Part shown: piece after piece, positions 45,227 through 54,678 of the stretch | Numbering within the stretch: the stretch's first letter is position 1 | How the letters are laid out: each line of letters begins with the position of its first letter | DNA from: Methylophilaceae bacterium | Lineage (GTDB): Bacteria > Pseudomonadota > Gammaproteobacteria > Burkholderiales > Methylophilaceae | Direction of reading: 5' to 3' | Assembly: GCA_905339275.1 (NCBI GenBank) | Contig: CAJPFK010000004.1 | Span: 124,001-188,000, forward strand | DNA: 64,000 bases | Program-made: the position numbers and the translations under genes | The notes under the pieces: model-generated | What the model saw: only the letters and a program-made list of their open reading frames with translations | What the model was told of the DNA's origin: nothing | Database searches by the model: none

Positions 45227-45669
45227 GAATGATGTATCGCCTCGGTTTAATCGGTAATTGGTGCCGGCTTGATGCGTCGTCGCAATCGGCCCGGCATTGC
45301 ATTTGAAGAAATAATTGCATGGCGTACGGTCAGGGGCATGCGCTGTTCCTCCTTCTGCAAGTTCTGAGCGCCGGTTCTGACTGCAAGTGCCAAAGTTGCC
45401 GCTTTGAAGCCTCATTGCGCGGCAAGTCACAAGGTTAACGGCAAATATTGTGCCAGTAATTTTAAGTAATTGAATATATTGAGTTAAGTTTGATATGTTG
45501 CCGGTTCCGGGGATGAAAAAACGTCTTCTGTCGGCGACAACTAGTATGACAATAAAGTTAATTGTCTGATTTTAAAAGATAAATACTGTCTCTTCCTGTA
45601 GACAGGATGCGGGCTTTGCATTTTTCTCAGCATGTTTCCTTAACGCAAGCACCGGTTTTTCAGTTGTTT

Positions 45670-45692
45670 ACACGCTTTATCGGCGTGTTTTT
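45670..45692 (+). terminator. terminator-like hairpin in the eps leader
   Basis: ACACGC-TTTATCG-GCGTGT followed by TTTT. Lies ~200 bases before the cNMP-binding gene; may be an attenuator or end a small RNA. Confidence 0.6.
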
Positions 45693-45791
45693 CCGCTAGT
45701 TCTCCCCACCTGGTGTTAGTCCGATCGGTCTATTGTTGGGGCCGGCATGGGCAATTAGCATGCATCGCATTGCTGGTAGTAAATCGGACTG

Positions 45792-45813
45792 CCCGTCCCT
45801 GAAGGGCGGGTTT
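45792..45813 (+). terminator. second terminator-like hairpin in the eps leader
   Basis: CCCGTCC-CTGAA-GGGCGGG with one G-U pair, then TTT. An imperfect ops-like element (GCTGGTAG, 6 of 8 to GGCGGTAG) lies 13 bases upstream at 45772-45779. Confidence 0.45.
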
Positions 45814-45896
45814 GCATTCATAGCCGTTGACAGCATGCAGTGCCGGCCGGGCGGATTCTTGATGGCAGCTCTGGCTTGTTTGATATAGCCGCAATC

Positions 45897-46416
45897 ATGA
45901 TTTTATTTGGAAAAATGTATCGCGATATAGAAAACCTGGGAACCGCTGATAACTATCTGGACGAGATACGGGCGCTGGTTGATGACATCCCCTTGTTCAA
46001 CAACTTCACGGGCGATGAGATTGAAATGCTGTGTCGTTACCTGCACTGCTATGGCGCCCCGAGAAATTATCCCCTGGTGTCCGAAGGACAGGAGACCAAT
46101 TACCTGCTGCTGATTCTGACCGGTTGGGCGGAGATCAGGCATCTGGTTCCCAGCAGGCACATGGAGCAAGCAGCGCATGGAGATTGTGACGGGCGCCACG
46201 ATAGGCGAGATGTCATTGATAGACGGGTTGCCGGACTCGCCGGGCTGTATTACATCGGTGCCGACGGATTTTGCAGTGCTGACGCAGGAGGGCCTCGACA
46301 AGTTGCAGCAGCAGGCTCCCCGGTTGGCAAACAAGCTGCTGTTGGCCTTGTTGCGCAAAATGACGCGGCGCTTGCGCGGCGCCAGCCATCCTTGTGCCCC
46401 GGCCAATGTGCACTAG
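45897..46416 (+). pseudogene. cyclic-nucleotide-binding domain protein, frameshifted
   Basis: Two reading frames join to one cNMP-binding (CAP_ED) domain. Frame one (from 45897, MILFGKMYRDIENLG) carries the helix and first beta roll (IPLFNNFTGDEIEMLC, LLILTGWAEIR); frame two (to 46416) carries the phosphate cassette region (GATIGEMSLIDGLPDS) and C-helix. The frames shift by one base near 46138-46142; removing one base there would read EIRIWFPAG continuously. No HTH is present. It may be an inactivated gene or a sequence error, and it lies just before epsE, where such genes occur in eps loci. Confidence 0.72.
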
Positions 46417-46466
46417 GGCGAAACAGCCCGGGATACATGAATTGATTTTCTGGACAGAGGTGCATC

Positions 46467-47528
46467 TTGATTAAAAGGCTATTGAAATTACTGGTAATTT
46501 TCTGGCTTGCCGCGACGGCCTGCCTGCTGCCGGCCGCGGAAAAAACGGATTACAGGCTGGCGGCCAGCGACCTGATCCGGGTCACTGTTTTCCAGAATCC
46601 TGAGTTGACGCTGGAAACGCGTATCTCGGAGAGCGGCAGCATCACCTACCCCTTGATCGGTCAGGTGCAGATAGGCGGATTATCGACCAGTGAGGCGGAA
46701 CGGCTGATTGCCAATCGTCTGCAAAGCGGCAATTTTGTCAAGAAACCGCAGGTCAATATCACCCTGGTCGAAATCAGGGGAAGCCAGGTCGCCGTGCTCG
46801 GCCTGGTCAACAAGCCGGGCCGGTTTGCGCTGGAGGCGGCCAGTAACCGGCTTTCCGACCTGGTTGCCATGGCCGGCGGCGTCCTGGCATCAGCCGGCTC
46901 GGGCAGCGCTGTCGTCACCGGCCATCGCAACGGTAAGGATTACCGTGCCGAGGTGGATATCGCATCGCTGTTTCTCAATGGCGCGGCACAGCAGGATATC
47001 GTGATTCAAGGCGGGGATGTGATTTACGTCATGCCGGGCAACCTGGTCTCCGTGCTGGGCCAGGTCAATCATGCCGGCCGCTACCCGCTGGAAAACACCG
47101 GTATGCGATTGTCGGAGGTGCTGGCGTTGGCAGGCGGCGTTACGCCCGAGGCTTCCGATATTGCCGTTGTGATGGGAACCCGCAATGGGCAGGCGTTATA
47201 CAAGGAGATCGATGTGCCTTCGATCTTTTTGAAAGCAAGCGCCGATAGCAACATATTGATTGCTCCTGGCGATGAGATCTATGTACACAAGGCCCCGGTG
47301 TTTTATATCTACGGGGAAACGCAAAAACCGGGTTCGTACCGGATCGAACGCAACATGACGGTGATCCAGGCGCTGGCCCAGGGCGGCGGACCGACTACGC
47401 GTGGTACGCAGCGCAATATCAAACTGCTGCGCCGCATTGCGGATGGATCGGTCGTGGAACTCAGCCCCAGGCTGACCGACCCGGTCCAGCCCGATGACGT
47501 GATTTATGTGCGAGAGAGCCTGTTCTAG
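46467..47528 (+). CDS. epsE: polysaccharide export protein EpsE (Wza-like)
   Basis: A 353-residue periplasmic/outer-membrane export protein: signal peptide, a polysaccharide-export domain (YRLAASDLIRVTVFQNPEL, GSITYPLIGQVQ) and three SLBB repeats (VAVLGLVNKPGRF, VSVLGQVNHAGRYPL, FYIYGETQKPGSYRI). No lipobox is evident. It would form the secretion channel. TTG at 46467 with AGAGG upstream is the start. First intact gene of the long export operon. Confidence 0.92.
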   Translation: MIKRLLKLLVIFWLAATACLLPAAEKTDYRLAASDLIRVTVFQNPELTLETRISESGSITYPLIGQVQIGGLSTSEAERLIANRLQSGNFVKKPQVNITLVEIRGSQVAVLGLVNKPGRFALEAASNRLSDLVAMAGGVLASAGSGSAVVTGHRNGKDYRAEVDIASLFLNGAAQQDIVIQGGDVIYVMPGNLVSVLGQVNHAGRYPLENTGMRLSEVLALAGGVTPEASDIAVVMGTRNGQALYKEIDVPSIFLKASADSNILIAPGDEIYVHKAPVFYIYGETQKPGSYRIERNMTVIQALAQGGGPTTRGTQRNIKLLRRIADGSVVELSPRLTDPVQPDDVIYVRESLF

Positions 47529-47537
47529 GGGGGCATC

Positions 47538-48914
47538 ATGAATATTACCCAATTCCTTCTTATCTTGCGGGCCAGGTTCACCATCATCGTCACGGTTTTC
47601 TGCATGACGGTGCTGACGGCCCTGGTTGCCAGCCTCATCATGCCGAAAGCGTACAAGGCGACTGCGCAAGTCGTGCTGAACTACCAGGGCAGGGATGCCA
47701 TTACCGGTGCCGTTGCCGCATCGCAGTTGTCCTCCGGGTATTTGATGACGCAGATCGACATTATCAAAAGTCATCGTCTTGCGATGAATGTGGTCGATCT
47801 GCTCGATCTGGAAAAAAACGCGCGCATGAAGGAAAAGTTCATCGAACGCACCAACGGCCTGGGAGAGATCAGGAGCTGGATCGCAGGGCAGCTCAGGGCC
47901 AGGCTGGAAGTCTCGCCCGCGCGCGAAAGCAGCGTACTGCAACTGTCATTTACCAGCGATGACCCCCTATTCTCAGCACGGGTCGCCAATGCATATGCCA
48001 ATGCCTATCGCGAGCTTGGCGTCAAGCTCCGGGCTGAGCCGGTACAACGTGCGGCAAGCTATTTCAGCGGGCAGGTGAAGGAGTTGCGGGCGAATCTTGA
48101 GCAGGCCGAATCCAGGCTCTCCAAATACCAGCAGGATAACGGCATTACCAGCCTGGACCAGCAACTGGACGTCGAAAGCTCCAGATTGAACGAGCTGTCA
48201 CAACAGATGGTGATTGCGCAGGCGATGGCGATAGAGTCCAGGTCGCGCCAGCAGAATGCATCGAGCAACCCCGCCAACTCGCCTGATGTTGCCATGAATC
48301 CGGTAATCCAGAGCCTGAGGGTGGAGTCGGCCAAGGCTGAATCCAGGCTCGCCGAACTTGCCGAGCGCCTGGGCATGAACCACCCGCAATACCAGGCTGC
48401 AGAGGCAGAGCTCACTAAAACCAGGTCGCAGCTCTATGCTGAAATCTCGAGGACGTCCAATAGCATTGCCGGCAGTGCGAGTATTCACAAGCAGCGCGAG
48501 AATGACCTGCGTGCCCAGTTGGCCCTGCAAAAGGAAGAAGTCCTCAAGCTGAACCGCACGCGAGATCAGCTCGCCGTGCTGCAAAAAGACGTGGAAATAG
48601 CGCAGAAGGCGATGGATGCGGCCACCCAGCGTTTCAGCCAGACCAGCATGGAGGCTCAGGCGAACCAGAGCGATGCTGCCATCCTGACTTTTGCGGAGCC
48701 TCCCGGCTCGCCGTCCAGCCCGAAGATATTGCTTAACGTCCTGTTGTCGGTGTTTGTCGGCGGATTTCTGGCAGTTGGCCTGGGGCTGATCGCTGAAATG
48801 ATGGACCGGCGCGTGCGCAGCAGCGATGACATTGCCGGCCTGCTCAAGGTGCCTGTGGTGGCCTTGATCAACAAAAAACCCAGGGTAACCGGCATGAAGC
48901 TGCTACCCGCCTGA
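47538..48914 (+). CDS. epsF: chain-length determinant protein EpsF (Wzz-like)
   Basis: A 458-residue polysaccharide co-polymerase. N-terminal helix (residues ~15-35, FTIIVTVFCMTVLTAL), a long periplasmic coiled coil (~160-390, rich in Leu/Glu/Gln with ESRLSKYQQDNG and ESRLAELAERLGM), then a second helix (LNVLLSVFVGGFLAVGLGLI) and a short cytoplasmic tail. It sets chain length together with the EpsG-type ATPase next door. Starts 9 bases after epsE. Confidence 0.92.
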   Translation: MNITQFLLILRARFTIIVTVFCMTVLTALVASLIMPKAYKATAQVVLNYQGRDAITGAVAASQLSSGYLMTQIDIIKSHRLAMNVVDLLDLEKNARMKEKFIERTNGLGEIRSWIAGQLRARLEVSPARESSVLQLSFTSDDPLFSARVANAYANAYRELGVKLRAEPVQRAASYFSGQVKELRANLEQAESRLSKYQQDNGITSLDQQLDVESSRLNELSQQMVIAQAMAIESRSRQQNASSNPANSPDVAMNPVIQSLRVESAKAESRLAELAERLGMNHPQYQAAEAELTKTRSQLYAEISRTSNSIAGSASIHKQRENDLRAQLALQKEEVLKLNRTRDQLAVLQKDVEIAQKAMDAATQRFSQTSMEAQANQSDAAILTFAEPPGSPSSPKILLNVLLSVFVGGFLAVGLGLIAEMMDRRVRSSDDIAGLLKVPVVALINKKPRVTGMKLLPA

Positions 48915-48952
48915 AAAGCACAATTTTCAGCCTAGACGAGAACCTGACCATC

Positions 48953-49828
48953 ATGCAGATTACACACATCAACCCGAACCCCTTGCGCGCCAAGGATGAG
49001 CGGAAAGTCGTCAATATCGGCGAGTTGCTGGTCAATATGGGCAAGATCGATCGTGACCAGCTTAAACGCATACTCAGTTGGCAGCAGAAAGCCGGTTTGC
49101 GTTTCGGTGAAGTTGCCAGCAAGCTGGGCCTGGTGTCTGCGGCAGATATCGGGCACGCGCTGGCAATACAGTTCAACTACCATTACCTCAGAAGCGGCCA
49201 GGGCAGTTTCAGCAAGGCGCTGACGGCGGCTTACCAGCCGTTTTCCCCGCAGGTTGAAGCGCTACGCGCCTTGCGCAGCCAGCTTGTGCTGCACTGGTTC
49301 AATACCGGCAACCGCTCACTGGCCGTGATTTCTGCCAATGCCGGCGAAGGCTGCAGCGACCTGGCCGCCAATCTGGCGGTGGTGTTCTCCCAGCTTGGGG
49401 AACGCACATTGCTGGTCGACGCCAACTTGAGAGAGCCGCATCAGCACGCGATTTTCAATCTCAGGCAGCCTTACGGCCTGTCCGATATCCTGATCGGCCG
49501 GGTCGATCACAATGTCATTGCCAGGATCACTGAACTGGATGGGCTCAGTGTGCTGCCGGCCGGCACCATTCCGCCCAATCCGCAGGAGCTGCTGAGCCGG
49601 AAAATCTTTAATGACCTGATTGCCAGGCTCAGGGATCAATACGATGTCGTCATCGTCGACACTCCGCCGGCTTCGATGAATTCCGACGCCCAAACCGTCG
49701 CAGCCCGTTGCGGCGGCGCGCTTCTGGTTTCCCGGCTCAACCGGACCAGGCTGTCCGATCTGGCCAACATCCGGGACCAGCTTGTTTTCAGCGATGTGGC
49801 AATTGTTGCCGCCATCGTCAACGACTGA
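48953..49828 (+). CDS. epsG: EpsG-like chain-length tyrosine-kinase homologue with altered Walker A
   Basis: A 291-residue cytoplasmic BY-kinase-type protein. Residues ~15-75 resemble the MshEN/T2SSE N-terminal domain (IGELLVNMGKIDRDQL, LGLVSAADI); the rest is the kinase core: Walker A at ~123-135 reads SANAGEGCSDLAANLA, Walker A' LLVDANLRE and Walker B VVIVDTPP. The Walker A lysine is replaced by Cys, so ATP hydrolysis or autophosphorylation may be lost; no C-terminal Tyr cluster is present. EpsG homologues with a non-Lys residue here are known to me, so it may be a family variant rather than a fault. Confidence 0.87.
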   Translation: MQITHINPNPLRAKDERKVVNIGELLVNMGKIDRDQLKRILSWQQKAGLRFGEVASKLGLVSAADIGHALAIQFNYHYLRSGQGSFSKALTAAYQPFSPQVEALRALRSQLVLHWFNTGNRSLAVISANAGEGCSDLAANLAVVFSQLGERTLLVDANLREPHQHAIFNLRQPYGLSDILIGRVDHNVIARITELDGLSVLPAGTIPPNPQELLSRKIFNDLIARLRDQYDVVIVDTPPASMNSDAQTVAARCGGALLVSRLNRTRLSDLANIRDQLVFSDVAIVAAIVND

Positions 49829-49856
49829 TGCGCTTACCCATGGATCAGAGCAGAAA

Positions 49857-51191
49857 ATGGCCCTTCCGGCATTATTGAAATCATCCGGTTCGACGCTGAT
49901 GACGACGGTTGCCGTGACGGCGGTCGGGTTCGTCACGTCGGTGATTACCGCGCGCATTCTCGGTCCGGAGGGGCGCGGACTGCTGTCCGGGGCGCTCATG
50001 CTGGCCACTTTGGCGGCCAATATCTCGCTCTTTGGGCTGGCCAATGCATTTATCTACTTCAAGGGCACGGGCCGGCCTTTCCGCTATCTGCTGTTCATGG
50101 TGCTTTCACTCGTTTTTGTGGCGGGGTTTTCACTGGCGGCCGGGTTTCTCGGCCTGCAGGTAACGCACGAACAGCGCCTGCATGACGAACTCTGGCTGAT
50201 TCTTGGCATGACCGGCATTCTCGCGGTACAGGGCTATTTTTACGGATTGAGCCAGCTTGATCCGGCACTGCGCTTTTTCAACCTGATGCGGTTCCTGCTG
50301 GTGGCCGGCAACCTGATCGCACTCCTGATCCTGCTTCTGGTCTTTCCTGCGCTGGATTTCAGGAAAATACTCATCGGCCAGATGGTGGTCAGCACCTGCC
50401 TGATTTTTGCCGGAGGCATTTGGGCGAGGCGCAACCGCGTCTGGCAGGGCGCAGATGCATCCAGGCCTGCTGCAAACTGGAAAGGCGTGCTGGCTTATGG
50501 CGCTTCCCATCACGGCACGGTGGCATTAGGGCTCCTGCTGGTGAATTTCGACAAGATTGCCCTGCTCAACATGGGCACGATCATCGAGTACGGTTTCTAT
50601 GCCCTGGCTTTTACCACCTCACGGCTGATCGGCGCGGTGCAAGAGGCCGTTTCCACCGCGCTGTATTCGAAGTTTGCTGGCAAGGACGTCGATGCCCTGT
50701 CGCATCAGGTGCGGGTTTCTTTCCGGCTGACGTTCGTTCCCATGCTGTCTCTCGCCGCCATCATCGCGGTGCTTTCCCCCTGGCTAATTGTCTGGATTTA
50801 CGGCGCATCTTTCGCTCCCAGCATACTTCCGTTTGCCGTCCTGCTGTTCGAATGCGTCATCTCCGGTGCCAGCTGGACCCTGGCGCAGCGCTTCAATGCG
50901 GCCGGCCGGCCGGGGCTGGTGTTCATTCGGCAGTGCATCTCGGTGATCCCGGTCTTTGCCGCGTTGCCTTTCCTGCCGGAGCACAACATCCATGTCTGGC
51001 TCAGCTTGCTGATGCTGCTCGGGGCCGTACTGCGCCTGGCCGTGACCTTGGGCATTTATCCCTATGTGCTGAAAGAGCCGGTGCCAGCCGTTTTCCCGAC
51101 CAGGGCGGATTGCCGGAAGGTACTCGACCTGTTGGTAAAACGTCATCCCGCTTTTGAGCTGGGGAAAACGGTCCTGCGGGGAGAAAAATGA
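49857..51191 (+). CDS. oligosaccharide flippase (Wzx/MATE-type)
   Basis: A 444-residue membrane protein with about 12-14 helices and the polysaccharide-flippase N-terminus (TARILGPEGRGLLSGALMLA). It would turn lipid-linked repeat units outward. The ATG at 49857 is chosen over a longer frame that overlaps epsG. Its last bases ATGA overlap the start of the pyruvyltransferase gene. Confidence 0.87.
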   Translation: MALPALLKSSGSTLMTTVAVTAVGFVTSVITARILGPEGRGLLSGALMLATLAANISLFGLANAFIYFKGTGRPFRYLLFMVLSLVFVAGFSLAAGFLGLQVTHEQRLHDELWLILGMTGILAVQGYFYGLSQLDPALRFFNLMRFLLVAGNLIALLILLLVFPALDFRKILIGQMVVSTCLIFAGGIWARRNRVWQGADASRPAANWKGVLAYGASHHGTVALGLLLVNFDKIALLNMGTIIEYGFYALAFTTSRLIGAVQEAVSTALYSKFAGKDVDALSHQVRVSFRLTFVPMLSLAAIIAVLSPWLIVWIYGASFAPSILPFAVLLFECVISGASWTLAQRFNAAGRPGLVFIRQCISVIPVFAALPFLPEHNIHVWLSLLMLLGAVLRLAVTLGIYPYVLKEPVPAVFPTRADCRKVLDLLVKRHPAFELGKTVLRGEK

Positions 51192-52153
51192 TCAAGATCC
51201 GCAGCATGTCCCATTCGGAAATCATGCAGTCGCTGGCTGAGAAGCATCTGCTGTTGCTGGAGCTGATTGACCGGCAGCCCATCCATTACGTGGATATCCC
51301 GGTGCATGGCAACATCGGCGACCTGCTGATCATGCATGGCACGCAGGCGTTTTTCAGAAAGCACGGGCTGACGCCGAAGTTATCGATGCCGGCGTTTGCC
51401 TACAACCCCGGCTGGATAGCCCCCGGCGATGTCATCGTTTTTCATGGCGGCGGCAACTTCGGCGATCTTTACAGCGAATACGGCATGCAGCCGTTGCGGG
51501 AACAGGTGGTTGCCGGATATCCGGAAAATCGCATTATTGTTTTGCCGCAAACCATTTACTTTTCAACGCCGGAAAAAATGCGGCGTTCCGCCAGCCTGTT
51601 CCGCCAGCATCCGGATGTGCATATCTGCGTGCGCGATGTGGACTCCTATGAGACGGCGCTTGCCTTCTCCGACCATGTTTACCTGATGCCGGACATGGCG
51701 CATCAGCTCTATCCCGTCGATATGGAACCGTCCCCCGGACCGGGCGGGAATCTTCTCATCAGCCGTATGGATGGCGAGAAAAAAACGGCGCATGACCCGG
51801 CCGAGTTCGGCGCGCTGACCGTCACCGACTGGCCGCAACTGGTCGGCATGCGCGAAAAAGGCATTGAAGGATTCCGGCGCGTGATGAAGGTGCTGCACCG
51901 GCACGGCCCCGATTTACTTGGCAACAGAATCATGTCGGATCTGTGGAGCCGCTATGCCAACATGCTCACGGACAGCGCCATCCGGCTGTTTTCCGCGCAT
52001 GAGCTGATTATCACGGATCGCCTGCACGGCCATATCCTGGCTTGCCTCATGGATAAACCCAGCATCGTGCTGGATAACAGCTACGGCAAGAATTCCGGCT
52101 ATGTCGACACCTGGACCCTGGATAGCGAGCTGGTGTCGCTGAAACACGTTTAA
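51188..52153 (+). CDS. polysaccharide pyruvyltransferase family protein
   Basis: A 321-residue enzyme with the CsaB/ExoV-type pattern: VHGNIGDLLIMHGTQAFF near the N-terminus, DVIVFHGGGNFGDLYSEY, IIVLPQTIYF, VRDVDSYETA and the C-terminal TDRLHGHILACL. It adds a pyruvyl ketal to a sugar from PEP, giving the polymer negative charge. ATGA-overlap with the upstream flippase gene indicates coupling. Confidence 0.9.
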   Translation: MIKIRSMSHSEIMQSLAEKHLLLLELIDRQPIHYVDIPVHGNIGDLLIMHGTQAFFRKHGLTPKLSMPAFAYNPGWIAPGDVIVFHGGGNFGDLYSEYGMQPLREQVVAGYPENRIIVLPQTIYFSTPEKMRRSASLFRQHPDVHICVRDVDSYETALAFSDHVYLMPDMAHQLYPVDMEPSPGPGGNLLISRMDGEKKTAHDPAEFGALTVTDWPQLVGMREKGIEGFRRVMKVLHRHGPDLLGNRIMSDLWSRYANMLTDSAIRLFSAHELIITDRLHGHILACLMDKPSIVLDNSYGKNSGYVDTWTLDSELVSLKHV

Positions 52154-52175
52154 GAATCACAAAAGGAGAAACACG

Positions 52176-53255
52176 ATGGCTACTTTCGATGTGCTATTAC
52201 CGGTCAAGAACGGTATCGACTACCTGGCGGAATCGCTGGATAGCATTTGTCAGCAGACTTACCGGGATTGGCGCCTGTTCGTTCTCGATCATGGGTCCAA
52301 TGACGGCAGCAGGGAATTGGCTGAGCTTTATGCCGAGCGGGATAGCAGGATTTCCGTCCACAGCCTGCCTTATGCGCACGGGCTTTCCGGCCTGCTGAAT
52401 CTGGGGCTGGAGCTCTGCGACAGCAAATATGTGCTGCGCCAGGATGCCGATGACGTTTCCCTGCCCAATCGCCTGCAGGTGCTGGCCAATGCGTTTGAAT
52501 TCGACCATGAACTGGCCCTGGTGGGCTCGCTGGGCGATGTGGTGGATGCGGAAGGGCGCAGCATAGGCATGCTGGATATGCCGACAGGCCGGTATGGCGT
52601 CCTTGTCAGCACGCTGTTCCGCACGCCGGTGGCACACCCCACCGTTGCCATGCGTCTGGACAAGATCAACGCCTTGGGTGCCAGGTACGGCGAGGATTTC
52701 ATAGGCGCCATCCCGGAAAGCCGCAGGATGCATGTACCCGGGTTGGCCGAGGATTATTTCATGTTCGGCCAGCTGGCATTGGTCAGCCGTTGCATGAACA
52801 TCGGCCAGCGCCTGATCAGGTACCGCTGGCATGGCGCAAATATCGGCGCAACCAGGTACGTGGCCCAGACCCAGTTGGCGCTCAACATCTCGCGCTACCT
52901 TACCGAGTCCCTGTCCATCATGCTGGGCATAAACAGTTTCGACCCGGCGCCCTTCTGCAACCACGGCATGAACCTGATCAACTTTTATGGGCGTGAGGAT
53001 TTCTCCGAAGAGTACGGCCATCTCCGCCGCTTCATGACCAGGGCCATGCCGCAATCTGCGGAACTCTCGCGCGAGCTGTCATTCCGCAAGGTCGTCTCCA
53101 GCCGCTCGCGGCTGGTCATGGCATCCAGGTATCTTGCCCACACGCAGCGATACGGTGTGAGCCATCTCGAATGGCGGACGGTGCGTTCCTGGCTCATCAA
53201 CGACTTCAAGAAACAGCCTATCCTCACACTGACGCCGGCGGGGCTGGTGGCATAG
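52176..53255 (+). CDS. family 2 glycosyltransferase
   Basis: A 359-residue cytosolic transferase with the GT-A start FDVLLPVKNGIDYLAESLDSI and the metal-binding DADD (RQDADDVS) near residue 93. C-terminal residues GLAEDYFMF fit the catalytic acid region. Sugar specificity is not readable. AAAGGAG precedes the ATG. Confidence 0.88.
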   Translation: MATFDVLLPVKNGIDYLAESLDSICQQTYRDWRLFVLDHGSNDGSRELAELYAERDSRISVHSLPYAHGLSGLLNLGLELCDSKYVLRQDADDVSLPNRLQVLANAFEFDHELALVGSLGDVVDAEGRSIGMLDMPTGRYGVLVSTLFRTPVAHPTVAMRLDKINALGARYGEDFIGAIPESRRMHVPGLAEDYFMFGQLALVSRCMNIGQRLIRYRWHGANIGATRYVAQTQLALNISRYLTESLSIMLGINSFDPAPFCNHGMNLINFYGREDFSEEYGHLRRFMTRAMPQSAELSRELSFRKVVSSRSRLVMASRYLAHTQRYGVSHLEWRTVRSWLINDFKKQPILTLTPAGLVA

Positions 53256-53262
53256 GAATGCC

Positions 53263-54678
53263 ATGCGGTTGCCAATGAACCTCAAGACCGTATCGACCGC
53301 CCTGGCATTGATCGGCATCGGCATGGCCGCCGGACTGGGTTCGGTAGGCTATGTATCGCTGGTCGAGGGCAATCCGATGCTGGTCTCGGCATTTCCGTTC
53401 ATCCTGGCCATGTTGATGCTGCTGGTGATCGACAAGCGCAGCCTGTTCCTGCTGATTCTGCTGTTAAGGGCCTCGGGCGACATTGTCTTTGAGAGTTCAA
53501 AATTCGGCGGCGGCTTCGGTGTAGGCGGCCTCATTAACGCGCTGGTCATTTTCATTGCGCTGCTGTTCATCATTGAGCGGCCCGGCGTGATTAATCGCAG
53601 GATTGCCTCGATCTGGGGCGGCGTGTTGCTGGTGGCGCTGGCGGCGATTTTCCATGCGCCTGAATTCAAGGATGCGGCGCGCCTGTTCCTCGCGTTGAGC
53701 TCCTATTGCGCCGTGTTCGTGATTGCCTTCTATATGGTCAGGACCAGGGAGGACTTCGAGCGTTGCGTTTCTGCCATTCTGCTTTCATCCCTGTTGCCTG
53801 TGCTCTATGCTTTTGTCGATATTGCGCTGAATGCCGGAACCGCCGCTACTGAAGAAGGCTTCCGCCTGCAGAGTACGTTCAGCCATCCCAATATTTTCGC
53901 GTTCTACCTGGTGCTTAATATCTCCCTGCTTTTTTACCGGCTGAAAACTGCATGGCAGCATATTGCGCTGCCCGGAAAGTGGCTGGGCTATGCCTACCTG
54001 CTGCTGCTGCTGGCCCTGCTGGTCCTGACACAGACACGCAGCGCATGGGCAGCCTGCATTATCGTCTTTGCCGTATACGGCCTGATGTTTGAGCGCCGGT
54101 ATCTGCTTTATCTGCTGCTGGCGCCATTGCTTGCCCTGATGATGCCCAGCGTGCGCGACCGGCTGCTGGACCTGGGCAGCGGCAACGAATACGTACAATA
54201 TGCCAGGCTTAATTCCTTCGCCTGGCGCCTGCTGCTGTGGGAATCCGCGCTGGACTGGATGAGCCCGGTAAAAGTCGCGTTCGGCTACGGGCTCAATGCC
54301 TTCAAGCATTATTCGCCGGTATTTTTCCCGCTCGCCGGCAATACCAATTTCGGCGCCCACAGCACTTATGTGCAATGGTTCTTCGAGACCGGTGCGGTTG
54401 GGGTACTGGCTTCGGCCTGGATGTACCTGCGCTTGTTCTTTACCCTGCAGGCAGGTTTCCGGCAAAACAGGCTGCATGCCGTCATCACCATCACCCTGCT
54501 GGTCGAATACCTGTTCTTCGCCTTCTCCGACAACATGCTGGATTATCTGTCTTTCAATTGGTATTTCTGGTTTTTCATAGGCAGCGCCGTCGCGCTGACC
54601 ATGGCAAGCAAGGCTGAGGAAAAGCCGGAAACGCATCATAAGCCAACTTCCACAGGAGGTATGAGCCATGCAATATGA
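53263..54678 (+). CDS. O-antigen polymerase/ligase-like membrane protein
   Basis: A 471-residue protein of about 11-12 helices with a large loop after the middle, of the Wzy/WaaL class (QTRSAWAACIIVF near 260; GYGLNAFKHYSPVF, HSTYVQWFFETGAVG). It probably polymerises repeat units. It starts 7 bases after the GT2 gene, and its end overlaps the acetyltransferase gene by 11 bases. Confidence 0.87.
   Translation: MRLPMNLKTVSTALALIGIGMAAGLGSVGYVSLVEGNPMLVSAFPFILAMLMLLVIDKRSLFLLILLLRASGDIVFESSKFGGGFGVGGLINALVIFIALLFIIERPGVINRRIASIWGGVLLVALAAIFHAPEFKDAARLFLALSSYCAVFVIAFYMVRTREDFERCVSAILLSSLLPVLYAFVDIALNAGTAATEEGFRLQSTFSHPNIFAFYLVLNISLLFYRLKTAWQHIALPGKWLGYAYLLLLLALLVLTQTRSAWAACIIVFAVYGLMFERRYLLYLLLAPLLALMMPSVRDRLLDLGSGNEYVQYARLNSFAWRLLLWESALDWMSPVKVAFGYGLNAFKHYSPVFFPLAGNTNFGAHSTYVQWFFETGAVGVLASAWMYLRLFFTLQAGFRQNRLHAVITITLLVEYLFFAFSDNMLDYLSFNWYFWFFIGSAVALTMASKAEEKPETHHKPTSTGGMSHAI

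Larger units (their letters stand above)
45227..45896. other. long leader region between epsA and the export operon
   Basis: About 670 bases without a supported gene. It holds the divergent promoters and, on the plus strand, stem-loops at 45586-45605, 45670-45692 and 45792-45813. The last two have terminator form although no plus-strand gene precedes them. Confidence 0.6.
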
